Assembly (NCBI RefSeq): GCF_014145675.1
Contig: NZ_JACGZW010000009.1
Coordinates: forward strand, 186,001-250,000
From: Amycolatopsis dendrobii
Lineage (GTDB): Bacteria; Actinomycetota; Actinomycetes; Mycobacteriales; Pseudonocardiaceae
Direction: 5' to 3'
DNA: 64,000 nt
Part shown: one piece after another, positions 7,806 through 17,274 of the stretch
Layout: every line of letters starts with the position of its first letter
Position numbering within the stretch: the first letter of the stretch is position 1
Notes under the pieces: model-generated
The model's database searches: none
What the model was told of the DNA's origin: nothing
What the model saw: the letters and a program-made list of their open reading frames with translations, nothing else
Program-made: the position numbers and the translations under genes

Positions 7806-9074
7806 GTGATTGACCCCAGGACTCTGCGCGAAGACCCGGAAGCCGTGCGCGCGTCGCAGCGTGCCCGTGGCGAGGACGAGGGAGTGGTCGACAAGCTGCT
7901 CGACCTCGACACGCGCCGCCGCTCTGCGATCGCCACCGCCGACAAACTGCGGGCCGAGCAGAAGTCCGTGTCCAAGCAGGTGCCGAAGGCCTCCGCCGAG
8001 GACAAGCCCGCCTTGCTCGCCCGGGCCAAGGACCTGTCGGCGCAGGTCAAGGCCGCGGAGGTCGAGCAGAACGAGGCGTCCGAAGAGTTCGACAAGCTGT
8101 TCCGGATCCTGCCGAACCTGGTGCACCCGGACGCGCCGATCGGCGGCGAGGACGACTTCGCCGTGCTGAAGACCGTCGGCGAGGTGCCGTCGTTCGACTT
8201 CGCCCCGCGCGATCACCTCGACCTGATGGAAGGCCTCGGCGCGCTCGACATGGAGCGCGGCGCGAAGGTGTCGGGCTCGCGGTTCTACTTCCTGTCCGGC
8301 GTCGGCGCGCAGCTGCAGCTCGCGCTGCTGAACATGGCCGTGGCACGCGCGACGGCGAACGGCTTCACGCCGATGATCACGCCGTCGCTGGTCCGCCCGG
8401 AGATCATGGCCGGCACCGGCTTCCTCGGCGCGCACTCGTCGGAGGTGTACCGGCTGCGCGACGACGACCTGTACCTCGTTGGCACGTCGGAGGTGCCGCT
8501 CGCGGGCTACCACTCGGACGAGATCCTCGACCTCGCCGCCGGTCCGCGCCGCTACGCGGGCTGGTCGTCGTGCTACCGCCGCGAGGCCGGGTCGTACGGC
8601 AAGGACACCCGCGGCATCATCCGGGTGCACCAGTTCGACAAGGTCGAGATGTTCGTCTTCGCCAAGCCGGAGGACGCCGAGGCCGAGCACGAACGGCTGC
8701 TGGGCTGGGAAGAGGACATGCTCGCCGCGATCGAGGTCCCGTACCGGGTCATCGACACCGCGACCGGCGACCTCGGCACGTCCGCCTACCGCAAGTTCGA
8801 CTGCGAGGCGTGGGTCCCGACACAGGAGACCTACCGCGAGCTGACTTCGACGTCCAACTGCACCACGTTCCAGGCGCGGCGGCTGTCGGTCCGCTACCGC
8901 GACGAGAACGGCAAACCGCAGACGGCCGCCACGCTGAACGGCACGCTGGCGACCACGCGCTGGATCGTCGCGATCGTGGAGAACCACCAGCAGCCCGACG
9001 GTTCGGTCCGGGTGCCGGTCGCGCTGCGGCCGTTCCTCGGCGGGCTCGAGGTGCTGGAGCCGGTCAAGCGCTGA
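7806..9074 (+). CDS. serS: seryl-tRNA synthetase
   Basis: Class II synthetase charging tRNA-Ser. The start GTG at 7806 gives the standard N-terminus MIDPRTLREDPEAVRASQ and a 422-residue protein of usual length. Residues about 30-110 form the long antiparallel coiled-coil arm that binds the tRNA variable loop. Motif 2 is visible in CYRREAGSYGKDTRGIIRVH and motif 3 in TLNGTLATTRWIVAIVENHQ near the C-terminus. It is an essential housekeeping gene and a good chromosomal anchor for this region. A small membrane-protein gene follows 26 bases later on the same strand. Confidence 0.97.
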   Translation: MIDPRTLREDPEAVRASQRARGEDEGVVDKLLDLDTRRRSAIATADKLRAEQKSVSKQVPKASAEDKPALLARAKDLSAQVKAAEVEQNEASEEFDKLFRILPNLVHPDAPIGGEDDFAVLKTVGEVPSFDFAPRDHLDLMEGLGALDMERGAKVSGSRFYFLSGVGAQLQLALLNMAVARATANGFTPMITPSLVRPEIMAGTGFLGAHSSEVYRLRDDDLYLVGTSEVPLAGYHSDEILDLAAGPRRYAGWSSCYRREAGSYGKDTRGIIRVHQFDKVEMFVFAKPEDAEAEHERLLGWEEDMLAAIEVPYRVIDTATGDLGTSAYRKFDCEAWVPTQETYRELTSTSNCTTFQARRLSVRYRDENGKPQTAATLNGTLATTRWIVAIVENHQQPDGSVRVPVALRPFLGGLEVLEPVKR

Positions 9075-9100
9075 ACTTCGCGAAGGCGAGACAACCTCAG

Positions 9101-9574
9101 ATGGAATCCGACAGAGCCCTGATCCCCGCTCTGCGCAAGGCCGGTGTGCTGGCCACAGTGGACTATGCGCTGGCTTTCGCCGCGCTCGCGGTCGCGGGCT
9201 GGCTGCTCTTCGCCGCGGAAAAAGGGACGCACGCGTCGTTCCGGTTCGGGCTGATCTCGATCGGCGGCGCGGCGTTCTGCCTCGTCGTCAACGGGGTCAT
9301 GCTGGTCCGTGGGCGGGATCGGCGCCCGCTGTTTCAGTCCGCGGACACTCAGTTTCTCGCGACGCTTCGCCAAGGCTCGTTGCGGATCTGGCTGTTCGGG
9401 CTGCTGCTCGCGGTGATCGGCTCCGGCGTGGTGCTGCTGGTGCCGAACTCGCATCCCTTCCGGCCGCAGGTGAGCGCCGCCACGATGGCCATCGCGATCG
9501 CCGCTGCCGCGGTGGTCGTGGTGGCGTCCGGGGTGTCCGCGGCCGTCGTGCGCCGAGCAGTGCCGAAACCGTGA
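9101..9574 (+). CDS. small four-TM membrane protein
   Basis: A 157-residue protein from the ATG at 9101 (MESDRALIPALRKAG). It has four strong hydrophobic segments (about residues 17-39, 50-68, 93-112 and 123-146) separated by short charged loops, one containing the basic stretch VRGRDRRPLFQ. No enzyme motif is visible. It lies 26 bases after serS on the same strand and may be co-expressed with it. I cannot name a family. Confidence 0.75.
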   Translation: MESDRALIPALRKAGVLATVDYALAFAALAVAGWLLFAAEKGTHASFRFGLISIGGAAFCLVVNGVMLVRGRDRRPLFQSADTQFLATLRQGSLRIWLFGLLLAVIGSGVVLLVPNSHPFRPQVSAATMAIAIAAAAVVVVASGVSAAVVRRAVPKP

Positions 9575-9654
9575 TCGCCGGGTTGTTCCTTCCGGTTCCG
9601 CAGGTGCGGAACCCCGCTGGTCAGTAGGGTGCTCGGCGGAGGAGGAAACAGCCG

Positions 9655-10656
9655 ATGAGGTTCAAACAAGCGGCGGTCGCCCTGGCGGCGGTCGCGATGC
9701 TGCTCGCCGGGTGCACGCAGCAGGTGAGCGGCGTGGCTTCGCCGGTGCCGGGGCAGGGGCCGGTCACGCCGGTCGTCGAGCCGTGCCAGCTTCTCGACGC
9801 GAAACAGCTCGCCGGGCTTGGCTACAAGCCGCAGGGCAGGGCGGTGAAGGCGAGCAAGGAACAGCGCGCGCCCGCGATGTGCCTGTGGACCGCGACGGAC
9901 ACCGAGCACACGGTGGTCATGTCCGTTGGCTGGTCGGTGGATCTGAGCCTCGACGACTACCTCCAGGGCGCCCTCAAGAAGGCCGACCCGGTACAGCTAG
10001 GCGGATTCGCGTGGACGCGCTACGCCGGGTTCATGGGCGGCAGCTGCGATCTGTACACGACGCTCGGGCCCAAGTCGTTCGCCTTCGTGAGCGTGTCCTA
10101 TCCGGACGACGCGCAGGCGTGCGAGCGCACGAAGAAGGTCATCCCGCAGGTCGCCGCGCATCTGCCGGGCGGGCAGCCCGCACCGTCGATCGCGCCCAGC
10201 ACGCCGCCGGAGGGCACCGCGCCGACCGGGCCGCTCGCGTCGGTCAATCCGTGCCAGCTGCTGAAGCCGGAGCAGGCGCAGCAACTGAAAATGGCGCCGA
10301 ACGGCGAACTGGACAGTTCCAAGGTCATCTCGCCGAACGTGACCTACTGCCTGTGGAAGGACACCGACGGAGACGGCGGGCAGAAGCCGTTCGAGGTCTG
10401 GGTCGGGCCGGACGTGCCGTTGAAACGCTGGCCCGGCATGGAGGTCGCGCCGACCGAGCAGATCGATGTGAACGGCAAGAAGTGGTCGCTGTTCCCGAAC
10501 TTCAACGATTCCGGCGGCGTGATCTGCGCGGCCGGGCTCCCGGTTTCGGACACCGCCTCGATCCAGATCGTTAGCGGGCAGCTGGCCGACAAGACCAAGG
10601 CGTGCGACGCGATCAAGGCCGGAATCCCGATGGTGTCGGGGAATCTGCCTTCCTGA
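9655..10656 (+). CDS. lipoprotein with two DUF3558 domains
   Basis: A 333-residue secreted lipoprotein. The signal peptide ends in the lipobox LLAGC, so the mature protein should begin at C21, lipidated and facing outward. Two DUF3558-type domains follow: the first from EPCQLLDAKQLAGLGY (about 41-165), the second from NPCQLLKPEQAQQLKM (about 198-330). Both contain the family pattern of an N-terminal N/EPCxLL and a later CxW (MCLWTA, YCLWKD). The family is common in Pseudonocardiaceae and mycobacteria but its function is unknown. The linker is Pro/Ala-rich. It has a GGAGGA ribosome-binding site and no clear operon partner. Confidence 0.88.
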   Translation: MRFKQAAVALAAVAMLLAGCTQQVSGVASPVPGQGPVTPVVEPCQLLDAKQLAGLGYKPQGRAVKASKEQRAPAMCLWTATDTEHTVVMSVGWSVDLSLDDYLQGALKKADPVQLGGFAWTRYAGFMGGSCDLYTTLGPKSFAFVSVSYPDDAQACERTKKVIPQVAAHLPGGQPAPSIAPSTPPEGTAPTGPLASVNPCQLLKPEQAQQLKMAPNGELDSSKVISPNVTYCLWKDTDGDGGQKPFEVWVGPDVPLKRWPGMEVAPTEQIDVNGKKWSLFPNFNDSGGVICAAGLPVSDTASIQIVSGQLADKTKACDAIKAGIPMVSGNLPS

Positions 10657-10685
10657 ACCGTCTACATCGGACTGACGAGGACGGC

Positions 10686-11870
10686 TCAGTCGGTCACCCG
10701 GTCGGCGATGTACTTGGCGATCTCCAGCGCGCTCGTCGCCGCCGGGCTCGGCGCGTTGAGCACGTGCACCTGGTCCTTTGTGGACTCGATGAGGAAGTCG
10801 TCGACCAATGAACCGTCCGGGCGCAGCGCCTGCGCCCGGACACCGGAACCGTGGCGCACGATGTCGTCCTCGGTCACCGCGGGCACGAGCTGCGCGAGGC
10901 TGGCGGCGAACCGCTTCTTCGAGAACGACCGCAGCACCTCTTCGAGACCGGTCGGGTACGCGTACTTGCGCGCGAGCTTCCACGCGCCGGGGAAGCGGGC
11001 GACGTCGGCGAGATCCTTCACCGACACGTCCGCCCAGCGGTAGCCCTCGCGGCGCAGCGCGAGCACGGCGTTGGGGCCCGCGTGGACGCTGCCGTCCAGC
11101 ATGCGGGTCAGGTGCACGCCGAGGAACGGCAGCGTCGGGTCCGGCACCGGGTAGATCAGGCCGCGCACGAGGTGGCGGCGCTCCGGCTTCAGCTCGTAAT
11201 ACTCGCCGCGGAACGGCACGATGCGCGCGCTCGGTGTGATGCCCGCCATTTCGGCGACGCGGTCGGCGTGCAGGCCGGCGCAGTTGACCAGCGCGTCCGC
11301 GTGCAGCACCTCGGAGCCGGTGGCCACCTCGACGCCGCCGCCGCGAGCCGGGCGGATGCCCAGCGCGGGGGTGTTCAGCCGCAGGTCCGCGTCCGCCTCG
11401 TCGAGCAGTCGCACGAGCGCCGCGCACACCGCGGGGAAGTCGATGATCCCGGTCGACTCGACGCGCAGCGCGGCGACACAGGACACCTCCGGTTCGTACT
11501 CGCGGGCCTCCGCGGGGGTGATCCGCTTGGCGGGCACGCCGTTGGCCTCGGCCCGTTCGGCGAGCGTGTCCAGCGCGGGGATCTCCTCCTCGCGCGTCGC
11601 CACGACGAGCTTGCCGCACACCTGTACGGGCACCCCGTACTGCCTGGCGAAATCCACAATGGACCGGTTGCCGCCAACCGACATCCGCGCCTTGAACGAG
11701 CCGGGCTTGTAGTAGAGCCCGGCGTGCACGACATTGGAGTTGTGCCCGGTCTGGTGCGCCGCCCAGCGAGCTTCCTTTTCGAGCACCGTCACGTCCTGGC
11801 CGCGCTGGGACAGCTCCCAAGCGACCGACAGCCCGACGATTCCCCCACCGATCACAACTACGTTCCGCAC
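10686..11870 (-). CDS. lhgO: L-2-hydroxyglutarate oxidase
   Basis: A 394-residue FAD enzyme. The N-terminal VVVIGGGIVGLSVAWEL is the dinucleotide-binding GxGxxG, followed by the family hallmark HQTGHNSNVVHAGLYYKPGS, which separates LhgO from other DAO-family oxidases. The C-terminal segment has SGVRAQAL and the FAD-contact region NAPSPAATSALEIA. The enzyme oxidises L-2-hydroxyglutarate to 2-oxoglutarate, passing electrons to the membrane quinone pool. It lies 61 bases downstream of the large SARP-type regulator on the same strand; co-transcription is possible but not shown. Confidence 0.92.
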   Translation of the reverse strand: MRNVVVIGGGIVGLSVAWELSQRGQDVTVLEKEARWAAHQTGHNSNVVHAGLYYKPGSFKARMSVGGNRSIVDFARQYGVPVQVCGKLVVATREEEIPALDTLAERAEANGVPAKRITPAEAREYEPEVSCVAALRVESTGIIDFPAVCAALVRLLDEADADLRLNTPALGIRPARGGGVEVATGSEVLHADALVNCAGLHADRVAEMAGITPSARIVPFRGEYYELKPERRHLVRGLIYPVPDPTLPFLGVHLTRMLDGSVHAGPNAVLALRREGYRWADVSVKDLADVARFPGAWKLARKYAYPTGLEEVLRSFSKKRFAASLAQLVPAVTEDDIVRHGSGVRAQALRPDGSLVDDFLIESTKDQVHVLNAPSPAATSALEIAKYIADRVTD

Positions 11871-11931
11871 GGCAGGGAAGGCTACGCGCTCTCCTGCGGC
11901 GCTGCGTACCCCCCGACGGCGTGGTACCCGT

Positions 11932-14900
11932 TCACTGAACCGGGGACAATCCGGCCAACGCGAGGCGGCGATGCGGTTCTAGCTGCTTACCGGCGGTGTA
12001 CGCGGCGGTGAACCCGTCCGGTCCGAGCGCCTTCTCCGCGGCTGCGGTGACCTGCGCGACATCGTGCTGGCCGGGCACGGCGGCCCCGCGCACCGCGGCG
12101 GCCGCGCCGAGCAAGGCGGCGGCGTCGGCGAACCGGCCCTCCTCGGCGAAGACCCCGGCGACGCCCTCGAACGCGGTGGCCAGTGACCCGTGGTCGTGCC
12201 AGCGGTGCGCCGTTTCGACGCCGAGCCGCATCCGCCCCCGGGCATCCTCGGGGCGGTGTTCGGCCACGTCGATCCAGCCGAGCGCGATCGACGCGGCGGC
12301 CCGCACGATGGCGGCCGAGAACGAGTCCGCCGTGCATTCAGCGAGCGCCTGCTCGGCGAGGGCCCGCGCGCCGGCCAGATCTCCGGAGCGGCGGGCGACA
12401 CCGGACAGGCCGACATGACCGCTGCCTCGCGTCTCGGGCATCCCGGTGCGGTGGGCCAGTTCGATGGTCCGCTGGTAGTCGGCCTTCGCGCCCGCGAGGT
12501 CGCCGCGCAACGCGCGGCTGTCGCCGCGACGGCACAGCAGGTCCGCGTAGTCGTCGGTCGCGCCGAGCGTCTGCATGAGCGACAGGGACTCGGTCATCGC
12601 GGCGAGCGCTTCCTCGTGACGGCCGCGCAACACCAGCAGCTGCGACAGGTGGTCGAGCGCCATCGAGAGCCCCCAGCGTTCGCCGAGAGCCCGGTAGCGC
12701 GCTTCGCCTTCTCGCAGACCGCGTTCGGCTTCGTCGAGTTCGCCGGCGAGCATCGAGCGCAGACCGTCGCCCATCGGCACGAGCGCGGTGAGCCACGGAT
12801 CGGGATGATTTTCGAGCCCGGACAGCCGGAGCCGCGCGTCGTCGTCCTCCGGCGGTCCGAGCACGACGCCGGACAGCATGAGCATCATCGGATGCTCCGG
12901 GGCCCACGAACTGTCTACTAGGTATTGCTCCACATAGGACCGATAGTTCGCCGTCTCGGCCGCCTCCGGGGCGCCAGCCATCGCGGTCAGCAAGCACATG
13001 AGGAATTGCTCGCGGTGTCCCTCCGGCGGCTCCGCTTGGCAGTGGCGCACGACTTCCATCGACAGCGCCGCGCCTTCGTAACGTCGTCCGCGCAGCCACC
13101 AATACATCGACAGCGCGGTAGCGATCCGCAAGGCCGTCGCCGGATCTGCCGCGGCCGACCACCGGAGCGCGGCCACGATGTTGTCGTACTCAGCGTCGAT
13201 TTTCCGCAGCCAGTCCAGCTGTTCCGCGGTACGCAGCTTCGGGTCGGCTTCCTCGACGAGCCGCAGGAAAACCTGCGCGTGTGTGTGCCGGAAGCGTTCG
13301 GTCTCGCCTGCGGCGTCGAGCTTTTCCGCGCAGAACGCGCGGATCGTCTCCAGCATTCGGTAGCGCCCGCTAGACGGTTCGACGAGCGACTTGTCGGCGA
13401 GTTCGGGGAGTAGGTCGACGGGGGCGTCGCACACCTGCTCGGCGTACGCGAGCGTCGCGCCGCCGGTGAAGACGGTCAGCCGGCGGGCGAGGCGGCGTTC
13501 GTCGTCATCGAGGAGATCCCAGCTCCATTCCACGACGCCGCGAAGCGACTGGTGCCGCTCGTCGGCGGTGCGGCTGCCGCGGGCCAGCAGTTGGAAGCGG
13601 TCGTCGAGCCGCGCGGCGATGTCGGCGACCGGCAGCGTGCGTACGCGGGCAGCGGCCAGTTCCAGCGCGAGGGGAAGGCCGTCGAGCGCGGTGCAGATCC
13701 GGACGACGTCGGCCGTCGTTTCGTCGGTCAGCCGGAAGGCGGGGTCGCTCGCCCGGGCGCGGTCGAGGAACAGCCGGACCGCGGGGTAGGTCTCAACCGA
13801 CTCAGCGCCCGGCGGCGGAACGGCGAGCCGAGGGACCGGCGCGAGCTGCTCGCCGGTGATGCCAAGCGGTTCCCGGCTCGTCGCCAGCACACGCAGCCCG
13901 GGGCAGGCGAGCAGCAGCTGCGCGACCAATCTCGCGGCTGCGGCGATGACGTGTTCACAGTTGTCCAGCACCAGCAACGTCGCCTGATCGCGCAAGGCCG
14001 AGACAAGGCGGTCGACGGGGTCCTGGCGACCGCGGGCTCCCTCGCGCAGGCCGAGCGCGGTGAGGACGGCCTGCGGAACGTCGTCCGCGACGTGCGGGGC
14101 CAGCTCCACGAAGACGCACGGTCCCGCGTCCGCCGCGGCTTCGATGGCCAGCCGGGTCTTCCCGGTCCCGCCCGGCCCGAGCAGCGTGACGAGCCGGGCC
14201 TGCCGCAGGAGATCGGCGACCTGCCGCAGTTCGCTGTCCCGCCCGACGAAACTGGTGAGCTGCGCCGGCAACGGTGTCGCGGCGTTCGCTGACTCGCCGC
14301 GCAAAGCGGCCAGATGCGCCTCGGTGAGGTCTGGACCAGGGTCCGCGCCGAGTTCGTCGGCGAGCGTGCGGCGGGCGTCCTCGAACGCGGCCAGTGCCTC
14401 GGCGGTCCGGCCAGCCGCGTGCAAGGCCCGCACCAGCTGGGCACGCGGCCGCTCACGCAGCGGGTGCTCGGCGATAGCGGAGCGCAGCTCGTCGAGGACG
14501 TCGGCGGCGCGGCCGAGCGAGATCTCCGCGTCGACCCGGTCGGCGGCCGCCTCGGCCCGCAGTTCGGTCAGCCGGGTGGCCTGGACCTCTACCGCCGGTA
14601 CCGCCGGGACATCGGCGAACGCCGGTCCGCGCCACAGCGCGAGCGCCTCGCCGAGCAGGTCGCTGGCCCGCGTCGGATCGCCCTCGGCCAGTTCGCGACG
14701 GCCTTCACCGGCCAGCCGCTCGAACCGGTGCACGTCCACTTCGTCCGGTTCGATCCGGAGGCGGTACCCCGCCGAGGTGAGTTCGATCGGCAGTTTCAGC
14801 GCGCTGCGCAGCCGCGAGACCTGTGATTGGAGCGCGTTGGCCGCGCCGTCCGGCGGTTCCTCGCCGTAGAGCCCGTCGATGAGCCGCTCGGCGGACACGA

Positions 14901-15018
14901 ACCGCCCGGCGTCCGCCGCGAGCAACGCCAGCAGCGCCCGGCCTCGCGGGCCGCCCACGGCGACCGTCCCGCCCGTGCCGTCCCACGCGACGACGGCCCC
15001 CAGCACCCCGATCCGCAT
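11932..15018 (-). CDS. AfsR/SARP-type regulator: DNA-binding, BTAD, NB-ARC and TPR
   Basis: A 1028-residue multidomain regulator. Residues 1-90 form an OmpR-like winged-helix domain (GGPRGRALLALLAADAGRFV, then SQVSRLRSAL); about 95-240 is the bacterial transcriptional activation domain (EVDVHRFERLAGEGRREL ...). Next comes an NTPase module with Walker A GPGGTGKTRLAI and Walker B TLLVLDNCEHVI, then an all-helical TPR-rich C-terminal half. This is the AfsR-like layout, in which NTP binding and a sensor half control the DNA-binding half. Such proteins commonly activate secondary metabolism. It is transcribed away from the glycan operon at 15151, sharing a 132-base intergenic region with it, so it could control that operon, itself or lhgO. 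Confidence 0.9.
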   Translation of the reverse strand: MRIGVLGAVVAWDGTGGTVAVGGPRGRALLALLAADAGRFVSAERLIDGLYGEEPPDGAANALQSQVSRLRSALKLPIELTSAGYRLRIEPDEVDVHRFERLAGEGRRELAEGDPTRASDLLGEALALWRGPAFADVPAVPAVEVQATRLTELRAEAAADRVDAEISLGRAADVLDELRSAIAEHPLRERPRAQLVRALHAAGRTAEALAAFEDARRTLADELGADPGPDLTEAHLAALRGESANAATPLPAQLTSFVGRDSELRQVADLLRQARLVTLLGPGGTGKTRLAIEAAADAGPCVFVELAPHVADDVPQAVLTALGLREGARGRQDPVDRLVSALRDQATLLVLDNCEHVIAAAARLVAQLLLACPGLRVLATSREPLGITGEQLAPVPRLAVPPPGAESVETYPAVRLFLDRARASDPAFRLTDETTADVVRICTALDGLPLALELAAARVRTLPVADIAARLDDRFQLLARGSRTADERHQSLRGVVEWSWDLLDDDERRLARRLTVFTGGATLAYAEQVCDAPVDLLPELADKSLVEPSSGRYRMLETIRAFCAEKLDAAGETERFRHTHAQVFLRLVEEADPKLRTAEQLDWLRKIDAEYDNIVAALRWSAAADPATALRIATALSMYWWLRGRRYEGAALSMEVVRHCQAEPPEGHREQFLMCLLTAMAGAPEAAETANYRSYVEQYLVDSSWAPEHPMMLMLSGVVLGPPEDDDARLRLSGLENHPDPWLTALVPMGDGLRSMLAGELDEAERGLREGEARYRALGERWGLSMALDHLSQLLVLRGRHEEALAAMTESLSLMQTLGATDDYADLLCRRGDSRALRGDLAGAKADYQRTIELAHRTGMPETRGSGHVGLSGVARRSGDLAGARALAEQALAECTADSFSAAIVRAAASIALGWIDVAEHRPEDARGRMRLGVETAHRWHDHGSLATAFEGVAGVFAEEGRFADAAALLGAAAAVRGAAVPGQHDVAQVTAAAEKALGPDGFTAAYTAGKQLEPHRRLALAGLSPVQ

Positions 15019-15091
15019 CCCGTGAGCCTATGCCCGGAACGGGTGCTTACCCGTGGGTTCTGTCCCCGAAACAGGCGGCAAACGCGACTTC

Positions 15092-15099
15092 TATACACT
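15092..15099 (+). promoter_or_regulatory. possible -10 element upstream of the glycan operon
   Basis: TATACACT in TTCTATACACTTTGGCGC lies about 50 bases before the GTG at 15151 and resembles an actinobacterial -10 (TAnnnT). A clear -35 is not evident. A similar TTCTACACTTTGCGC sequence occurs at about 48890 ahead of gtrA. Confidence 0.3.
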
Positions 15100-15150
15100 T
15101 TGGCGCGACCCCGCGCAATGCGGGACACCCCGATGCACAGGAGATCTACA

Positions 15151-16281
15151 GTGGGCGAACCCGTCCTGCTCGGGAAGCCGACCGTCGGCGACGAAGAGCT
15201 CGCAGCCGTCGCCGAAGTGTTCCGTTCCGGCTGGCTGGCCGGCGCGGGCCCGGCGTGCCGTCGCTTCGAGGAGCGGTTCGCGCAGCTGACCGGCACCGCG
15301 CACGCGCTGACCACCAGCAACTGCGGCTCCGCCCTGTTCCTGGGCCTGAAGGTGCTTGGCGTCCAGCCCGGCGACGAGGTGATCGTCGGCGACTACACCT
15401 TCCCGGCGACCGGCCACGCCGTGCTGCAGGCCGGCGCGAAGCCGGTCTTCGCCGACATCCGCCCGGACATCTTCAGCGCCGACCCGGCCGCGATCGAAGC
15501 GCTCATCACGCCGCGCACGGTCGGCATCCTCGCCGTCGACGTCGCGGGCCAGCCCGGCGACTTCGACGAGTACCGCGCCATCGCCGACAAGCACGGCCTG
15601 TGGCTGTTCGAGGACGCCGCCTGCTCCGCGGGCGCGACCTACCGCAACCGCCCGGCGGGCAGCCTCGCCGACCTGGCCGCGTTCTCCTTCCACGGCCGCA
15701 AGGGCATCACCGCGGGCGAGGGGGGCGCGCTGGTCTCGGACCGCGAGGACCTGATCTCGCACGCGCGCAAGATCCACACCTACGGCATCGAGCCGGCGAT
15801 CAGCCGCGAAGGCTCGGACACGCTGCCGATCCCGTCCTTCCACGAGCTCGGCTGGAACTTCCGGCTCTCGGACATCCAGGCCGCGATCATGGGCGTCCAG
15901 CTCGACCGGCTGCCCGACCTGCTCGCCGCCCGCCGCTCGGTGGCCAAGCGCTACCACGAGGCGTTCGAGGACGTCGACGCGCTGACCGTGCCGGTCGAGG
16001 CCCCGGACCGCGAGCACCCGTGGCAGGCATACCTGATGACGGTGGCCCCGGAGATCAGCCGCGACGCGCTGGCCCTGCGGATCCGCGAGCAGGGCGTGCA
16101 GTGCAACTTCGGCACCTACGCCTCCCACCTGCAGCCGGTGTACGGCGAGCAGCAGCCGCTGCCCGTCTCCGCCGACGCCTTCCGCCGCCAGCTGGCGATC
16201 CCGATGCACGCGGAACTCACCGACAGCGAAGTCGAGCGCGTGGTCACCACCGTGCGCGAAGCCGTGTCCGCTCTTTCCTGA
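15151..16281 (+). CDS. DegT/DnrJ/EryC1/StrS sugar aminotransferase
   Basis: A 376-residue PLP enzyme of the sugar-nucleotide aminotransferase family. The start GTG at 15151 has AGGAG eight bases upstream; an ATG at 15133 in frame is less well placed. Features include SNCGSALFLGLKVLGV, the aspartate-containing LFEDAACSAGA, and the PLP lysine in SFHGRKGITAGEGG. The family transfers an amino group from glutamate to a keto-sugar nucleotide. It opens a four-gene operon with an epimerase, a GT4 glycosyltransferase and a hexapeptide acyltransferase, suggesting synthesis, transfer and acylation of an amino sugar in a surface glycan or a glycosylated metabolite. Confidence 0.88.
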   Translation: MGEPVLLGKPTVGDEELAAVAEVFRSGWLAGAGPACRRFEERFAQLTGTAHALTTSNCGSALFLGLKVLGVQPGDEVIVGDYTFPATGHAVLQAGAKPVFADIRPDIFSADPAAIEALITPRTVGILAVDVAGQPGDFDEYRAIADKHGLWLFEDAACSAGATYRNRPAGSLADLAAFSFHGRKGITAGEGGALVSDREDLISHARKIHTYGIEPAISREGSDTLPIPSFHELGWNFRLSDIQAAIMGVQLDRLPDLLAARRSVAKRYHEAFEDVDALTVPVEAPDREHPWQAYLMTVAPEISRDALALRIREQGVQCNFGTYASHLQPVYGEQQPLPVSADAFRRQLAIPMHAELTDSEVERVVTTVREAVSALS

Positions 16282-16307
16282 CCCGCCGACCTCCCTGAGG
16301 AGAACCC

Positions 16308-17237
16308 ATGTCCGACAAGAAAGTTTTCTTCACCGGCGCCGGCGGTTTCATCGCCTCGCACGTGATCCCGATCCTGCTGGAGAAGGACTACACGGTCCGG
16401 ATCTTCGACAACATGACCCGCGGCGACCGCGACCGCGTCAACGAGTTCGTCGCCACCGGCAAGGTCGAGCTGGTCGAGAAGGACGTGCGCTACGGCGTCG
16501 GCGTCCGCGAGGCCATGCGGGGCTGCACGCACGCGATCCACTTCGCCACCGTGTCGATCAACAAGTCGATCGCGGACCCGGGCGAGTCGATCGACATCAA
16601 CATGGTCGGCAACAACAACGTCTTCGCGGCCGCGGCCGACGAGGGCGTCGAGCGCCTGGTGTTCGCCTCCAGCGCCTCGGTGTACGGCGAGCCGGAGAAG
16701 CTGCCGATGCACGAGGACGACAAGCTGAACCCGCTCACCCCGTACTGCATCTCCAAGCGCGCGGGCGAGGACCTGCTCGGCTTCTACGAGCGCACCAAGG
16801 GCCTGTCCTGGAACGCGCTGCGGTTCTTCAACGTGTACGGCCCCGGCCAGAAGATCGAGGCGTACTACACCTCGGTCATCAACCACTTCATCCAGCGCCT
16901 GCGCGCCGGCCAGCCGCCGATCATCGACGGCGCGGGCGACCAGTCGATGGACTTCGTGCACGTGACCGACCTCGCCAAGGGCGTCGTCGCCGCGCTGGAG
17001 TCGGAGCAGTCGAACCTGCCGATCAACATCGGCACCGGCATCGACACCTCGATCGCCACCCTGGCGAAGATCCTGATCGAGGCGGTCGGCGTCGACGTCG
17101 AGCCGGTGTTCAACAAGCGCGACGTCCTCGTGTCCCGCCGTGCCGCGGACATCACCCGGGCCCGCGAGGTGCTCGGCTGGGAGCCGCAGATCACCGTCGA
17201 AGAGGGCATGCGCGCCTTGGTGCGGGACTCCGAGTGA
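16308..17237 (+). CDS. NAD-dependent sugar-nucleotide epimerase/dehydratase
   Basis: A 309-residue extended short-chain dehydrogenase. The N-terminal FFTGAGGFIASH is the NAD-binding GxxGxxG-type motif; the catalytic YCISK (YxxxK) follows FASSASVYGE, which supplies the active-site serine region. The C-terminal half binds a nucleotide sugar. It resembles UDP-glucose 4-epimerases and related dehydratases (GalE/RfbB-like); which one is not decidable from sequence alone. It follows the aminotransferase by 26 bases with an AGGAGA box, and probably makes the precursor used by the downstream glycosyltransferase. Confidence 0.88.
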   Translation: MSDKKVFFTGAGGFIASHVIPILLEKDYTVRIFDNMTRGDRDRVNEFVATGKVELVEKDVRYGVGVREAMRGCTHAIHFATVSINKSIADPGESIDINMVGNNNVFAAAADEGVERLVFASSASVYGEPEKLPMHEDDKLNPLTPYCISKRAGEDLLGFYERTKGLSWNALRFFNVYGPGQKIEAYYTSVINHFIQRLRAGQPPIIDGAGDQSMDFVHVTDLAKGVVAALESEQSNLPINIGTGIDTSIATLAKILIEAVGVDVEPVFNKRDVLVSRRAADITRAREVLGWEPQITVEEGMRALVRDSE

Positions 17238-17274
17238 GCCTCGCCGTCGGCGCGTCTTCCGAGGGGAATGCGTA

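Noticed and set aside
6331..8095. Long plus- and minus-strand frames over the class III aminotransferase and serS
   Set aside because: They are shadows of the two real genes; high G+C content keeps alternative frames open.
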